A stretch of 64,000 nucleotides of DNA, taken from positions 66,702,807-66,766,806 of the forward strand of contig CM034537.1 of NCBI GenBank assembly GCA_020002185.1, read 5' to 3'. Position 1 is the stretch's first letter. Every line of letters begins with the position of its first letter. The notes beneath the pieces were generated by a model, which made no database searches, was not told the DNA's origin, and saw only the letters and a list, made by a program, of their open reading frames with translations. Source of the DNA: Paraescarpia echinospica (taxonomy: Eukaryota > Annelida > Polychaeta > Sabellida > Siboglinidae). This document shows, one piece after another, positions 36,109 to 51,100 of the stretch. Made by a program: the position numbers and the translations under genes.

Positions 36109-39100
36109 CTACAAAGACATGAGTTCCTCAGAGGTAAACAATCAACGACTCTAGAACAAAGTGTATATAGCAGTGCAAATTACAGCTACTAAATTTATTT
36201 AAGATTCCCATTAAAACTATATCATACTTTTGTCAATTATTCTACAACCTGAGTAGTAAAATATCTATTTACCAAAAAATTTGAATATAAAAAACAACGA
36301 TCATTTGTGACCGGCCACAGCAAGGTGGGTATTAAGTTGCAAAATGGAGTTTTGTACCGTTTTGGAATGCACAGATCATGAGCTCTAAAATGATACCTCA
36401 CGTGTTGAAATATCTTCAATAGTTTTTTATTGCTAAAACTGAAGCAATATTTTAAAAATGGGCCAAGTGGCCCTGACGTCCTTTGGACTAATACGTCTAT
36501 ATGTGACCTTTGACCAAATGAGTGATAAGTCGGAAAAATTGTAACATTGTTTTCTTACATTCTTGTAAAGGTTGGGTAGGGTGCTTTACACAGTTTCAAA
36601 AATTATGACTGCTAAGTTACGGAGCATTGAACATGGTAGGGGTCAAAAAGTGAAAATGAAGAAAACAGCTGTTGAAGTTTTACTTTATATATGCAAATGG
36701 ACTGCATGGAAATATTACATGCACAACATTCAAATGTGGCACACAGTGTGTATGTTATGTTGCAATGATACACTGGAAGTACAAATGTGCTGCTACAAAA
36801 ACTTATCAAGTTATGCTAGATTATGTCTTTATGTATAAAACTAAGAGGACAGATTATTTGAGAGCAAAAGGTAGACTCACTGTTTGACACAGTTTAAAAC
36901 CTACAGGCAACTGTCCAGTTTAACAGGAGTCTATCAAACAATAGCAGGCACTACCACATGAAATGTCTATGACAAATTAGAGAAAAAGTTACTGAACAGT
37001 TTTTGAAAAAAAACAGCCCCACAGAACTAATTATAGTTATTGTTAAGATGTTTAAGCTAGTTCTATTATCTGACATTGTGCCAACAAATTGGTGTATTGG
37101 GATCATTAAGCCTATATAATTATTATATAAACATAACAGCAGACACAGGGACAGTGTGACTGCTGCCTGGCTAAATGGATGCAATGGTGCTTTGAAGTTA
37201 GTTCTTCTGCCAACTATCCTTTTCACACATGCCTATAGGTTTAGTAGCTGCCAGCACACTACTGAGCCTAAACTACCATGCAGGTGTGAAAAACGTGCTG
37301 ATGTATTTGAACTTGAGCCACTAATTAACAGTCCACCAAGCAGTAGCAGAACAGTTTATAATAATAATAATCCAAAAGTTAAGTGGCAGTGATCTTCCTT
37401 TTATCATTCATGTGATGTTTATTGTGAGCAGGGCGGACAAATGGTTATCATACGTAGGCAGGTACAGACGTTTGCCTATCAATGGCATGTATTTCCTATT
37501 GTTGCCGTTTCTGCCGGGCAGAAAATGTTTCTGCCCGGCATAAATCAAACAACCCTGTAGGTAATTATTAATGTAATTTTTTTTGGTGAATCCTAGTTAC
37601 AGATCATTAAAGGTTATGATGGAAATAAAATGTTGACATGTTTACTGTTCACTTATTGCACCACGTCTTGCATTTAGAGGAATAATTATAATAGAAAATA
37701 AAATGTTGTGGCACATATTTTAAAATACATGCATTGATGAGAAACCGGAAATTACTTTTCTGTGGCCTAAGAATAACTAATTTCAGTTAACTTTCTGCTT
37801 ATATAAAACAACTGCATAACAATATAATTATATTCATACAAGACACAGACTCCGCATGTGACAGATGTTTTGGTAAGGGGAATAGTGTTCTGTTTCTGGT
37901 ACAATACACAAAATCTACTGTTAGGGGATAGTCTCAAGGGCCCTTCTCAAAACTACATCACTAGATAGTGTAAACATTTTGCATTTATTTTTGGGGGGGC
38001 TATGTCAGCCTTCTTCTCAAGTGATGTAGAGTTACCACAAGGAGAAAACTTGTCTCCTTTGTTATTTGCTATTTACCTGAATGATTTTGAACACTGTTGG
38101 TCATAATTATAAGGGACTTGACATGGCAGCTGGTGAAATTTACAACCTTAGTGATGATGATGTAGACATTTTCTTGCAAATGTATGTTCTACTATATGCT
38201 GATGATACTAGAATGATTTAATCAAATACAGACTTCTTGTATATAGCGGAACTATATCAACTCTTCTAATGGTTGACATGTGATTGTTTCAGGATGACCC
38301 CATAGAATGTAGGCACAACTGTCCAGGGGTCTAGAGGGTGCTCTGTCTGTTGACCCAAGCTTGTGCCAGTGACCAATTACAGATTAGTCACACTTGCCAC
38401 CAGCAGCCACAGTGACCCAAGCCTCTGCCAGTGACCAATTACAGATTAGTCACACTTTCACCAGCCAGCCACAGTGAGGTGTGACAGATGTTGTGGGAAA
38501 AAGGATTAGTTAAACAAAAGGACTGGAAGCAAAATATATCTGCTGCTACAGTAGACCATTTAGTTAGCAAATTTAGCATTTTAGGGGACCTTTGGAGCCC
38601 TTAGAATGATTCAATCAAATACAGATTTCTTGTGTGCAGTGGCACTACCACATGAAATGTCTATGCAAAATTAGAGAAAAAGTTACTTAAGAGTTTTTGA
38701 AAAAATAGGCAAAATGTGAAAATTTACCAGTTTTGGGGTCCTTTTTTGGGGGGGTCATTAGGTGCCCTTAATATGATTCAATCAAATACAGATTTCTTGT
38801 GTACAGTGACACTACCACATGAAATGTATATGCAAAACAGTTTTTGAAAAAATAGGCAAAATGTTACATTTTTACCAGTTTTGGGGTCCTTGGAGGCCCT
38901 AGGGAGCCCTTAGAATGATTCAATCAAATACAGATTTATCGTGCATAGTGGCAGTGCCCTAAGATATGTCTATGCAAAATTAGAGAAAAAGTTGCTGAAC
39001 GGTTTCTGAGATACGGCAGCTAACGGTGGACGGCGGACGCAGAGTGATGGCAATAGTCCCTTGGACCTTTGGCTAAAGGACTAAAAAGTGACGTTTTAAA

Positions 39101-41276
39101 AAACCTATTGTTATCTACGTTTCTTAATATGTGGATTTGCAAATGTATCCATTTTCTTAGCCTGGGATTATTTGTCAGTACATTGAAAGATGAGATTATC
39201 AAGTATGCATTCTTGCAAAAATCACAACATTGATTTTTGGCTCGTGTGCAGAATATGCCTGTTTGACTGCAGTGGGTGACATATTGCATTAAAATATCTA
39301 CACACCTGCAATGGCACGGGAAGTAGAGGGGCATGTCACTTGTCAACAGTTTGTGTGCAGTCAACTCCTGCAATGTCAAATGATATTGTTACATCAACAT
39401 TTCTCTAACAATCCTATTTTTATAATTATACTTGGTGGAAATCTGTATTTCATGACTTGAAATTATGTATAAAGTCATTTGAATTAATCAAACAGTTTGC
39501 ATCGGTGAACACTGTGATCTTAAAAGGACAGGAATGAACAGCGAAGAGTTGGACACAATTGCAGAAGATTGGGATAGTTAGAGAAGTATCATCAAGAGGG
39601 TGGCACTGAGTGAGCGGTGTGACCCCCATCCCAAAAGGGACCAAGAGGTAAGAAGAGACATGGTAGAGAGAAAATAATTCACAACCACTGACCAATAGGA
39701 GCAGGTCGTAGAGAACCATTAGCTGGTCCAGTGGAACAAATGGGAAAGAGTGTCTAACGATAAGAGCAGATGGGTTAGGGTGAGGGGTAGAAGGAGAAGA
39801 GGACGACTGAGATGGGAGGATTGTGTAAAGGGAGACTGGGAAAGAAGAATGTAGAAAGGTGTAGGTGTTGGAAATGGCATTGGAGGTATAAGAAGAGAAA
39901 CTAGATCTGAGGACCAGTACCAGGACCACCCGAGACTACAAGAGGGAGACAGAGGAGACCGACAGTTGGTCCAGTAGTGTGTACCTTGGAGACAGCGACT
40001 GGACATGACCCAGGCGTTGACTTGAGGATCTTGTCGGGTCCACTACAGAAGAAGCGATGACCCCGCGGACACTCATACTCCAGGCCAAAGTACGACCGCA
40101 CCATCACATCACTCATCTCTGTAACATGATTCATTAAAGAGTGGTTAAAAGGTCAATTCTTATATAGCGCAGTATCCAGACCTTAGGACTGCTCAAAGCA
40201 CTTTACACTTAAAGGCGCCCTGTACAGATTGTGCTATTCCACAGCAGAAGTAGTTTGTCGGCCAACGCTTGGCATATGCGGCTATTTATAGAACAGTCTC
40301 GTGCAGCCGATATGATTGCTGTCCTTAGTTCTTGGGAACACAAGACAAGCGTGCGCTGAATCTAGTGATTGTGCTGTTGATAAGGATTTATTTATGACAT
40401 ATACTGTTGTAAACTAACAACACTAAATCCTTATCAACAACACAATCACTACATGTAGCGCATGCTTGTCTTATGTTCCTGAGAACTAAAGATGGCAAAC
40501 ATATCGCCAGCACCAGACTGTTCTATAAAAAGCCGCAGATGCCAAGTGTCGGTCGACAAAATACTTCTGCCGTGGAATCTATACAGTGCTCCTTTAACTC
40601 CCTGGCAGACCTGTTCAATCGAACACCATGGGAAGCATTCAGCTACGTTGCAATTAATGCGCGAAAACTATTTATACACAAACATCCACCACTGTCTATA
40701 GCCAGGTACACATTCATACAGCCGAATGCCACTGTGCCACTGAGCCACTGCGCTTCACACAAAACTCTTAATGATGGTATATTGTAATAACAACAACAAC
40801 ACTCTTAATGATGACTACCCTGAACACATCTACCACACTGATATCCACTCAACATTCAAAAACATAAGTATAACACATGACTCTCAAAACGAGTAAGCCA
40901 TGTGTTATTTGGGAGGATGTATCATGCATGGCCAGGTTTATCTCAATAATATGCTGCTGTAATATTATGTGTGCAAATCCATCTGTGGATTGGGCCAGAT
41001 TACTAGATCCAGATGTGTATTATTACATAAAATTAATTTAGTTCCATTATAATGCAGCCATTGCAGGCAAGTGAATCATAAAAACTGGCAGAAGACCTAT
41101 TTCTTGCTAGAAAGGAGTTTATTATTAATTAAGCAAGTCCGTTTCAGCTGAGGAGAATGTACAACATGGCAGTGATGTAACTTCAATTTCAAATCTAATT
41201 AATAGGCTCATCAAATGACACTACCAGTTCTAAAAAAATGAACTGAATGCATGAATGCAAGCATGCATGTACATAC

Positions 41277-41361
<85 letters not shown>

Positions 41362-44300
41362 ACAAGCATGTAAGGTTACCAGGAAGCATGCATTTTGTAC
41401 ACGTGCAGATGTATGCAAGCACTCACAACTTTGCTGGTGTTAACTTACCTTTCTGGCTCTTCCTTGACTTTGTCTTCTTGCTGGTGTTCTCACTGACCGA
41501 TGGCCACTTCTCAGCCTTGACCAGCACATCCCAAGGCAGCAGGAAGTTACTGCTATGGAGCAGACCCGGCTGGTCCAAACCTCAACACGCGATCATTCTT
41601 TTAATTGACATTTCACAATGGACTACCATGATGATTCTGGTAGTGCTCACAGAGTCTACCATCCTAGTATCTCCACCAAGGCCGAAACTTAGACCCTTTT
41701 CTAAATAATACTTCTTGTAAAAGTTCATTAAAGATATGTCTGTACAGTATATATATATATATATAAAGGTTTTAGTGTACTCCACCCAGGGGTAAGGTGT
41801 TACAAACCGCAGGATAGTTAAGTATTACTTTCTAGCAGTATATATTTGAAGACAAAATTTACTGGACAAAAATGGAAAAGATGGCTACAACAGGCAATGA
41901 CAGAGGACTTTGTTGATGGCCTAAGCTCTAAGCAAGCAAACAGGCCTTAGTAAGTAAGTTATGATATTATAAACAAACTCTCTGTTATGACCAACATTTC
42001 TTAGCCACCATATGTACAGTTTCATGGACATTTAGCCTTCTATCTGCGAGAGGGGACAGAGAACCAATCCTTACCAGAGGTTGAACTGTAAGATGAGTAT
42101 TTCCCCAGGGATAACAAGGACCAGGAGGGGAACTTTGGCACAAGTCCCTGTGGACTGTTGGCATTCATCATCCCAGACAGGAACTCACTGCCACCAGATG
42201 GCGACAGTTTCACTGACACTGCATTTTTGTCTGTCTGTGTGTCCTCGGCTGCGGTGTAGTCATGTGACCTCTCATCTGTAAGACTGACCGGGACCTCGTG
42301 ACCGAATGAGTTACTATCAGCTGACTGACCTGAAACAATTAACCTATCCGTCACAAACTGTTGCCTGGCAAAACCTCTGTCAAGCCATCAAAATATGGAT
42401 GCCGAAATATGGTGAGTTCTATCGTATATTTTGTTGAAATTCTAGCCATAAAAGTATTTCTTTATGACACAAACAAAACGCAAATTTGTTTAAGTGTTAA
42501 CAAATTATTTATTTATGACTATGAGATGTTATGCAGGAATAGTAATGTAATTCACGCATACAACTGTTAACATTATTGTTAGCAAAGGCAACGTTCGACA
42601 GAGGTCACACGCATCATTTCAATTGTGATGTACACAAATTGCGACATACTGGAAACATCAATTACTTAAACTAACAAAAATGCTCATCCTCCAGGCGGCG
42701 CTACAAACACAGATGCAAAAGTCGGTTTCCCCAAAGTAGATGTGACCAACCACAACAAACTGGGTATTATGTGACCATTTGTGATTTTGGCAGAAATACC
42801 TATCATATAATCTCATATTTCAATGTCTCGTTTAATGTCATTGACAAATAATCCAAAACTAATAATACACTTACTGTTTGGTTGCTATGGAATTTAGTTT
42901 TTTACACAACCCAAATTTAATAACTACTTTCTCAAAATGTCACTTTTTAAAAGTTTACTTCATTTTTAGAAATAAGTAAAACAATACTGAAGATATTTCA
43001 AAAGATGATGTATAATTTTAAAGTGTAGATTTTGTACTGTATATCTTACAGTACAAAATCTAAACCCAGTAAGAACCCTTAAAACACACTCGCAGGGATG
43101 AAAGTATCGATTTGTATTTTTTAGACACAATAAACAATTTACTACCAGTTCTAATAATAAAATTTAGAGTTATTACTCGTACCTTGAAAAAGAATTGTTG
43201 ATTTAGACTGAATGTTATATAATTTGACATGTAAATATCTCATTTTTATGTCGTCTGTGTCAAAACTTAAATTCTTTGGGTGGCTCAGTCCAACCACCCA
43301 CAACATTGCAACAAATTCAATTACGAATGACACTGATATCTTTGTAAAATAGAAATGTTGTTCTTTAGCATGATACTCATAACTCCATACTGCCAAATTG
43401 TATTTCAAGATCCAAACAGCCATGACCTGTCACATTGGAATCGTTTGTCAGGTCAATAGAGTAGAGTGATTCAAGAATGTCCTACCAAGACTTAGTGCCA
43501 GACTCAGACTGTGAGTCAGATCAAACTTTGATGTTGAATCCCTGCGCGTCTTCGGACTTTGTGTTCCACCGACGGATGTTGCTGTTGTTGCTATGGTAAC
43601 CTTGGCTGCAATTGTCGCCATGGACAACACAACGTCTTCTTTTGGTTCAGTTGTTGTTGTAACGTTTGCATCATTGTAGTTGAAGGCAGAGAATTTGTAG
43701 TGTTCCAGTTGTCCACAGCATGTCTTCTCAAGAGCATCATAGACGTCAAAGTTGGCAGCCTGCAGTCACATGACATGGACATCCAATCAGTGAACAACAA
43801 AGATAGTGTATGACTTTATGACGAACATAATGTTGAAAATTATGGTATATTGTAATACCAACAACAACACTCTTAATGATGGTACATTGTAATACCAACA
43901 ACAACAATCTTAATGATGGTATATTGTAATACCAACAACAACAATCTTAATGATGGTACATTGTAATACCAACAACAACAATCTTAATGATGGTATATTG
44001 TAATACCAACAACAACACTCTTAATGATGGTATATTGTAATACCAACAACAACACTCTCAATGATGGTATATTGTAATACCAACAACAACTCTTAATGAT
44101 GGTATATTGTAATAACAACAACAACACTCTTAATGATGGTATATTGTAATAACAACAACAACACTCTCAATAATGGTATATTGTAATACCAACAACAACC
44201 CTTAATGATGGTATATTGTAATAACAACAACAACACTCTTAATGATGGTACATTGTAATACCAACAACAACACTCTTAATGATGGTACATTGTAATACCA

Positions 44301-44948
44301 ACAACAACACTCTTAATGATGGTATATTGTAATACCAACAACAACACTCTCAATGATGGTATATTGTAATACCAACAACAACACTCAATGATGGTATATT
44401 GTAATACCAACAACAACTCTTAATGATGGTATATTGTAATAACAACAACAACACTCTCAATAATGGTATATTGTAATACCAACAACAACTCTTAATGATG
44501 GTATATTGTAATACCAACAACTCTTAATGATGGTATATTGTAATAACAACAACAACACTCTCAATAATGGTATATTGTAATACCAACAACAACTCTTAAT
44601 GATGGTATATTGTAATAACAACAACAACACTCTTAATGATGACTACCCTGAAGTGGAAAGTTTTAACAAGATCGCCAACCATAACAAAAACCACAGATGG
44701 CACATGGAATAGGATAAATACTTATTAAGACAATGTTTGGGGAATTCAGTCTGTATTAATTACCATCTTACCCTGTAGTATTTGATAACTGGGTGAAACG
44801 CCGTAAACACCACCTCTTGTGTTACCACATTAGATTATGCTGAATTTAAATATATAGTAGGGTAGTAAGTAGACTAAGTAAGGAGCTGCATACATGTGTC
44901 TGCATGTGTGTGCGTACGTGTGTCTGTGTAGTGTGTGTGTGTGTGTGT

Positions 44949-45031
<83 letters not shown>

Positions 45032-45127
45032 TGTGTCTGTGTGTGTGTGCGTACGTGTGTGTGTGTCTGTGTGTGTGTATGTGTGTGCATGCGTACGTGT
45101 GTGTGTGTAGTGTGTATGTGTGAGTGC

Positions 45128-45170
<43 letters not shown>

Positions 45171-48100
45171 TGTGTGTGCATGTGCATGCATGCGTGTGAC
45201 ATACAGGTATGCGTGCCAGCACATAAGGGCATGTGCATGCATACGTTTGGAAGAAAATAAAACATAACAATCCCTGTTTATACAATGCCCACCTTCAGAT
45301 CGAAGGGATCGTCACGTTCCGCCTGAGTGCGCCCGCAGTTGCAGGCAGCCTTTGTCTTGAAGGGACTGCAGTGACACATCTCGGGGAGGATGTGACTGGC
45401 CTCCTCCTCCCCCTTGCTCCCTCCCTCTCCCGGCAGTCGGTGCAACTACGACAAGTCACAACACAGAGTCACAAATGTACAGCCACAACGTAATACACGG
45501 GTGGTTTCCAATTGTGATGTACATAATAGGAAAGATTGTTTCAACAAATAACCTGCGCAACCTCTTTCGTAATATTTCAATATGAAACACACATTTAATC
45601 AACTTTCTGCAAACAAATGGTTAGAAAAGTTGTTTTCGGTAAAGTGCTCGCATATAGATCAACACAAATTTGTTTCGCAAAACGATGTTACAGTCGTAAA
45701 CTATTGTAAGATATCTCGACTTGGTTAAACGGCACATGAGCAGTTCATGTAATGGAGCCAGTATGGCTGCAGATGATGTATTGAAATACCTAAAAAGTGT
45801 TTCTAATGCGAGATCGAACAATATTTTGATGATACGAACTATGGCATGCAGCAGAATTTATGCATGTAACTATATTACTAGTTGTAGTTTCATTTAAAGA
45901 GAGCTGGTCTCATTCCAACATATTAGTGTTCATAGTTAAGTCCATTCGAGAGTTATCTTATATGCAGATATATGTTCAAAGTTTTACTTAAAGACAATCA
46001 ATATTCTTAATTCTGATGTTCAGATTTATTTGAGATTTCATCACATCACAGATCTGATCGACACAAGTCGACTTCAACAAATAATTTTGGGTTGACATGC
46101 AAACATAAGAGTGAGACTGAGAGAGACCTTGCACCTCATTGAGACAGTGGTTGCCAGTGAGTCTGAGAGAGACCTTACACCTCATTGAGACAGTGGTTGC
46201 CAGTGAGACTGAGAGAGACCTTGCACCTCATTGAGACAGTGGTTGCCAGTGAGTCTGAGAGAGACCATGCACCTCATTGAGACAGTGGTTGCCAGTGAGT
46301 CTGAGAGAGACCTTGCACCTCATTGAGACAGTGGTTGCCAGTGAGACTGAGAGAGACCTTGCACCTCATTGAGACAGTGGTTGTCAGTGAGACTGAGAGA
46401 GACCTTGCACCTCATTGAGACAGTGGTTGTCAGTGAGACTGAGAGAGACCTTGTACCTCATTGAGACAGTGGTTGTCAGTGAGACTGAGAGAGACCTTGC
46501 ACCTCATTGAGACAGTGGTTGTCAGTGAGACTGAGAGAGACCTTGCACCTCATTGAGACAGTGGTTGCCAGTGAGACTGAGAAAGACCTTGCACCTCATT
46601 GAGACAGTGGTTGCCAGTGAGACTGAGAGAGAGTGTACCTCATTGAGACAGTGGTTGTCAGTGAGACTGAGAAAGAGTGTACCTCATTGAGACAGTGGTT
46701 GCCAGTGAGACTGAGAAAGACCTTGCACCTCATTGAGACAGTGGTTGCCAGTGAGACCAAGAGAGACCTTGCACCTCATTGAGACAGTGGTTGTCAGTGA
46801 GACTGAGAGAGAGTGTACCTCATTGAGACAGTGGTTGTCAGTGAGACTGAGAAAGAGTGTACCTCATTGAGACAGTGGTTGCCAGTGAGACTGAGAAAGA
46901 CCTTGCACCTCATTGGTACAGTGGTTGCCAGTGAGACCAAGAGAGACCTTGCACCTCATTGAGACAGTGGTTGTCAGTGAGACTGAGAGAGAGTGTACCT
47001 CATTGAGACAGTGGTTGTCAGTGAGACTGAGAGAGACTGTACCTCATAGAGACAGTGGTTGCCGGTGAGACTGAGAGAGAGTGTACCTCATTGAGACAGT
47101 GGTTGCCAATGAGACTGAGAGAGACTGTACCTCATTGAGACAGTGGTTGCCAGTGAGACCAAGAGAGCACCTTGAGCACCTCATTGAGACAGTGGTTGTC
47201 AGTGAGAGACCTTGCACCTCATTGAGACAGTGGTTGCCAGTGAGACTGAGAGAGACTGTACCTCATTGAGACAGTGGTTGCCAGTGAGACCAAGAGAGAC
47301 CTTGCACCTCATTGAGACAGTGGTTGTCAGTGAGACTGAGAGAGACTGTACCTCATTGAGACAGTGGTTGCTGGTGAGACTGAGAGAGACTGTACCTCAT
47401 TGAGACAGTGGTTGCCGGTGAGACTGAGAGAGACTGTACCTCATTGAGACAGTGGTTGTCAGTGAGACTGAGAGAGACTGTACCTCATTGAGACTGTGGT
47501 TGCTGGTGAGACTGAGAGAGACCTTGCACCTCATTGAGACAGTGGTTGCCAGTGAGACCAAGAGAGACCTTGCACCTCATTGAGACAGTGGTTGTCAGTG
47601 AGGCTGAGAGAGACTCTACCTCATTGAGACAGTGGTTGCCGGTGAGACTGAGAGAGAGTGTACCTCATTGAGACAGTGGTTGCCAGTGAGACTGAGAGAG
47701 ACTGTACCTCATTGAGACAGTGGTTACCAGTGAGACCAAGAGAGACTTTGCACCTCATTGAGACAGTGGTTGTCAGTGAGACTGAGAGAGTCTGTACCTC
47801 ATTGAGACAGTGGTTGCCGGTGAGACTGAGAGAGACTGTACCTCATTGAGACAGTGGTTGTCAGTGAGACTGAGAGAGACTGTACCTCATTGAGACAGTG
47901 GTTGCCGGTGAGACTGAGTGCCTCACACAGTTGTCGTCCGCTGCGCCACAACTTCTCGCAGTCCTCCTCCAACTGTCGTAAACACTTCTCACTCGCAGGA
48001 CCCCTCGCATGCTGTACAAATGCCTTCTTTGCCTGGAACAGCTAAATATGGAAAGACCTGGTTACAATCAACAATAATTACTACAGGGTTTGATGACTTG

Positions 48101-51100
48101 TATAACAATTTAAGCCAAGTCTGTCTGTTCGTAATTTTTTATATACTAGTATATACGCTAACGTTATATAGCCAGTTGCACTTAATAAACCAAAAATAGT
48201 TTTTGCAATGTGAATATTTTGACCACAAAATGTTGACCCTGTTAACAAATCATTCAGATTCTAAACACACTCTAGTATATGGCGATATTGCCGATGGTGG
48301 ATGGGTTTATAGCAAGGCATTTCCCGATCAGCACTTTCACATGCTTCTGTACATTGAAGACAACTCATACAGTGACTTCCTGCTAATAATTACCACCCCT
48401 GGGATACTTCAGTGAGAATCTCCTGCCTTGGAGAAAAACGTCCAGGCATCATCTGCATACACTTTCCTGTTGTTTTGAGCACTGCCTTGTACAAACAAGG
48501 ACATGAAAGTTGGTTACATGCCTTGTTGAGGTGGAAGCTCTTTGTGTAGTGTTGTGGCAGGCTGTCTTGGTAGGTACTCTCCGCAAGCGGCAACACCTTT
48601 GCACACCGACTGAAGCAATACGTGTCCCATTTTGGTGTCATATGTTGGCAAAGCTACCACTAAGTATAGGATTAAATAGGGGAGGATGGTGGTTTGATTA
48701 TCAGCGTGTTTCACAGATTGGAACATATTATTAAAGCTCATTGATTCTATTATGAATGTCAGAACTGGACAGCGTTGTGGGTAAAGTCTTTGCAGCCATG
48801 TCATGACAGTTGAATCTGGTGGCTATCTGCTATGGTTTTGGATGCCACTTGGGATCATTCAAAACCGCGAGTCCCACTCTATGTTTTGGTCGGTGTGGAC
48901 TGTGGATGCTGGTTTGAACCAAAATGAACTGTTATGACTTTTGAGACTTTGTGAACTGATGGGATCCCAAGAATGTGGTTATACCATGAATTTTTAAATA
49001 TATAATTTCATATGCAAAAGGTAAATAAAGAGGAATGTTAAAAAGTCAAAAAAACAGTTTTGCACTGGGAAATGTATTAAAGCTACTTTAATTGGGTTAG
49101 TTTCCTCTTTTGGTGAGGTCTATTTGTAAGCATTAGGTTGGCTTGGTAAGTCATGGTATGGCTATGATCAATAGGCAATAAAAAAACTACAGTTACCTTT
49201 CTGAAAATCTTGTGTCAATTTCCAGCAGTGATCTGAGCGTGTTAAAGTGCGGCCATGCATGACTGTCTGGTCGATCAACCATGAAGAAGGTGTGTAGTTC
49301 TTTGCACACTAAGAACCACTGCTCCACTGTCGGCAACTGCAAAAAGTGACACATATGAATTAAGTGATCAAAAAAGGTAACAACAAAGCTTGACATTAAC
49401 TCTCATAAAGCAATTGACTAGTAGGACAAGTACTAATTCATGTTTACTTGTCCCAACAGAAATGTCCTTGTCCCACCAAAAAATTTCTTTAACCATAAAA
49501 CGCCAGTGTCATTGCCATAACTGGCTCTGGGGTTGTACCTTTCAAATGACGAACGTTGTTACAGACTTACCAAACACAAGTTGGTGGGCAGTGAACCTTC
49601 AACATGGTTAGTATAGTCTGAACAACATTATATTTATTAATAAATAAAAAACTAGGATCAGACTGTCTCCTTGTAACTAATTCAAATGCAAAGCTAATCA
49701 TGTTGTGGCATTTTACTGAACACAATTTTATATCAACACTGCGTAAAACGTTCTGAATTATCATTTCTGCTACTAATACAAAATATTGTTTGTAATAAAT
49801 TCCAGATACAGTTATGTAATTGGACATAGACATGCATGAAACCTGGTAATTATGTTGCTATTTACAACCATTACAATTAGTTAAGCAATTGAATGCTTTT
49901 ATAAAAGTAGACACATTTATTTTGAATGTACGTATGTCCATACAGTATTCACAGAGGGAACACTCTCTTCTTTATATATTCTGACAGGCTTTATGTTGAA
50001 TTTTGCATAGGCACACATTATTTCACAGTTTAAACTTCAAACAAATAAAATAACTAGCTAGTTAGTTAAGAGTTGCCCCTTTCTGTAACTGGTTTGTACC
50101 TATAGCTTTAGGCAGTCATCATTCACTTGCTACAATTTATCAATATTTTGCTGCTGTAGTCCATAAGCAGAGGCAGAGCAAGGGGTTAAAGTGGCATCAT
50201 GCACAGTTTGATGGCTAATGCCCATTAATATATCAACACAAGGACCCAAATGTCAATCACCTACGGCAGGACAATAATTAACGGATAAAGTTCTAAATTG
50301 CACACTGCAACTAAAGCAATTTAGCTAGTCATAGGGGTAAGATTATACTCGCAAATGCAACAAGGTAGTAGCAACTTCATGCCCTGTTAATATTGTGACT
50401 CAATCAACTTGTCCCATAGAACAAGTGTCCTGGACAATGTACTTGTCCGACGTTGGTAATTACTTGTCCCGGACAAGAGAACAAGCATTAATGTTGAGCC
50501 CTGAACAACAGGATAGTGCAATTCAACAATATTTATAAAATTATTTCCAAACTTTCTTTCTAAATGTAATAATAATGCTTATTAAAACACACATTTTCAA
50601 TTTTTAAAAATGCATGATATTGCCCTTTCTGCAGAGTCAATTAAGATATTTTATAATAATAGTAATGTTTTTTAAAATCAGAAACTTTCATTTTTCATAT
50701 CCAAGATGTTTAATTTACCTGGTAGAGGCTTTCGTCAACGTATCACGTCGACTTCATCAGTACCAATGACGCATCCTTCTTGGATGCAAAGTTCACCAGA
50801 AAGGAAGATGGCAGTGTGAAGTCCACAGTGTACAGGAAGAAGACGCACACTGACCAATACCTGAACTTTGCGGCCCACCACCCCAAACATCAGAAGTTGT
50901 CAGTTGTCAGAACCCTTATGAACAGGTGTGAGACAATAACTTCGGAGGAGGGGGACAAGAAAAAAGAGGTGGAACATTTGAGAGGAGCTCTAAGAGTGTG
51001 TGGCTATCCATCGTAGGCCTTGAAAAAGGTGACAGCAGTAAGAAGAAAAAGACCAACAAAAAGACTAAGGACAAAAACTATCGGAGCCAAGTAGTCATCC

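Noticed and set aside
47081..48045. Repeated 'LIETVVASETERDCTSLRQW' frames on the plus strand
   Set aside because: Antisense translation of the exon-derived minisatellite.
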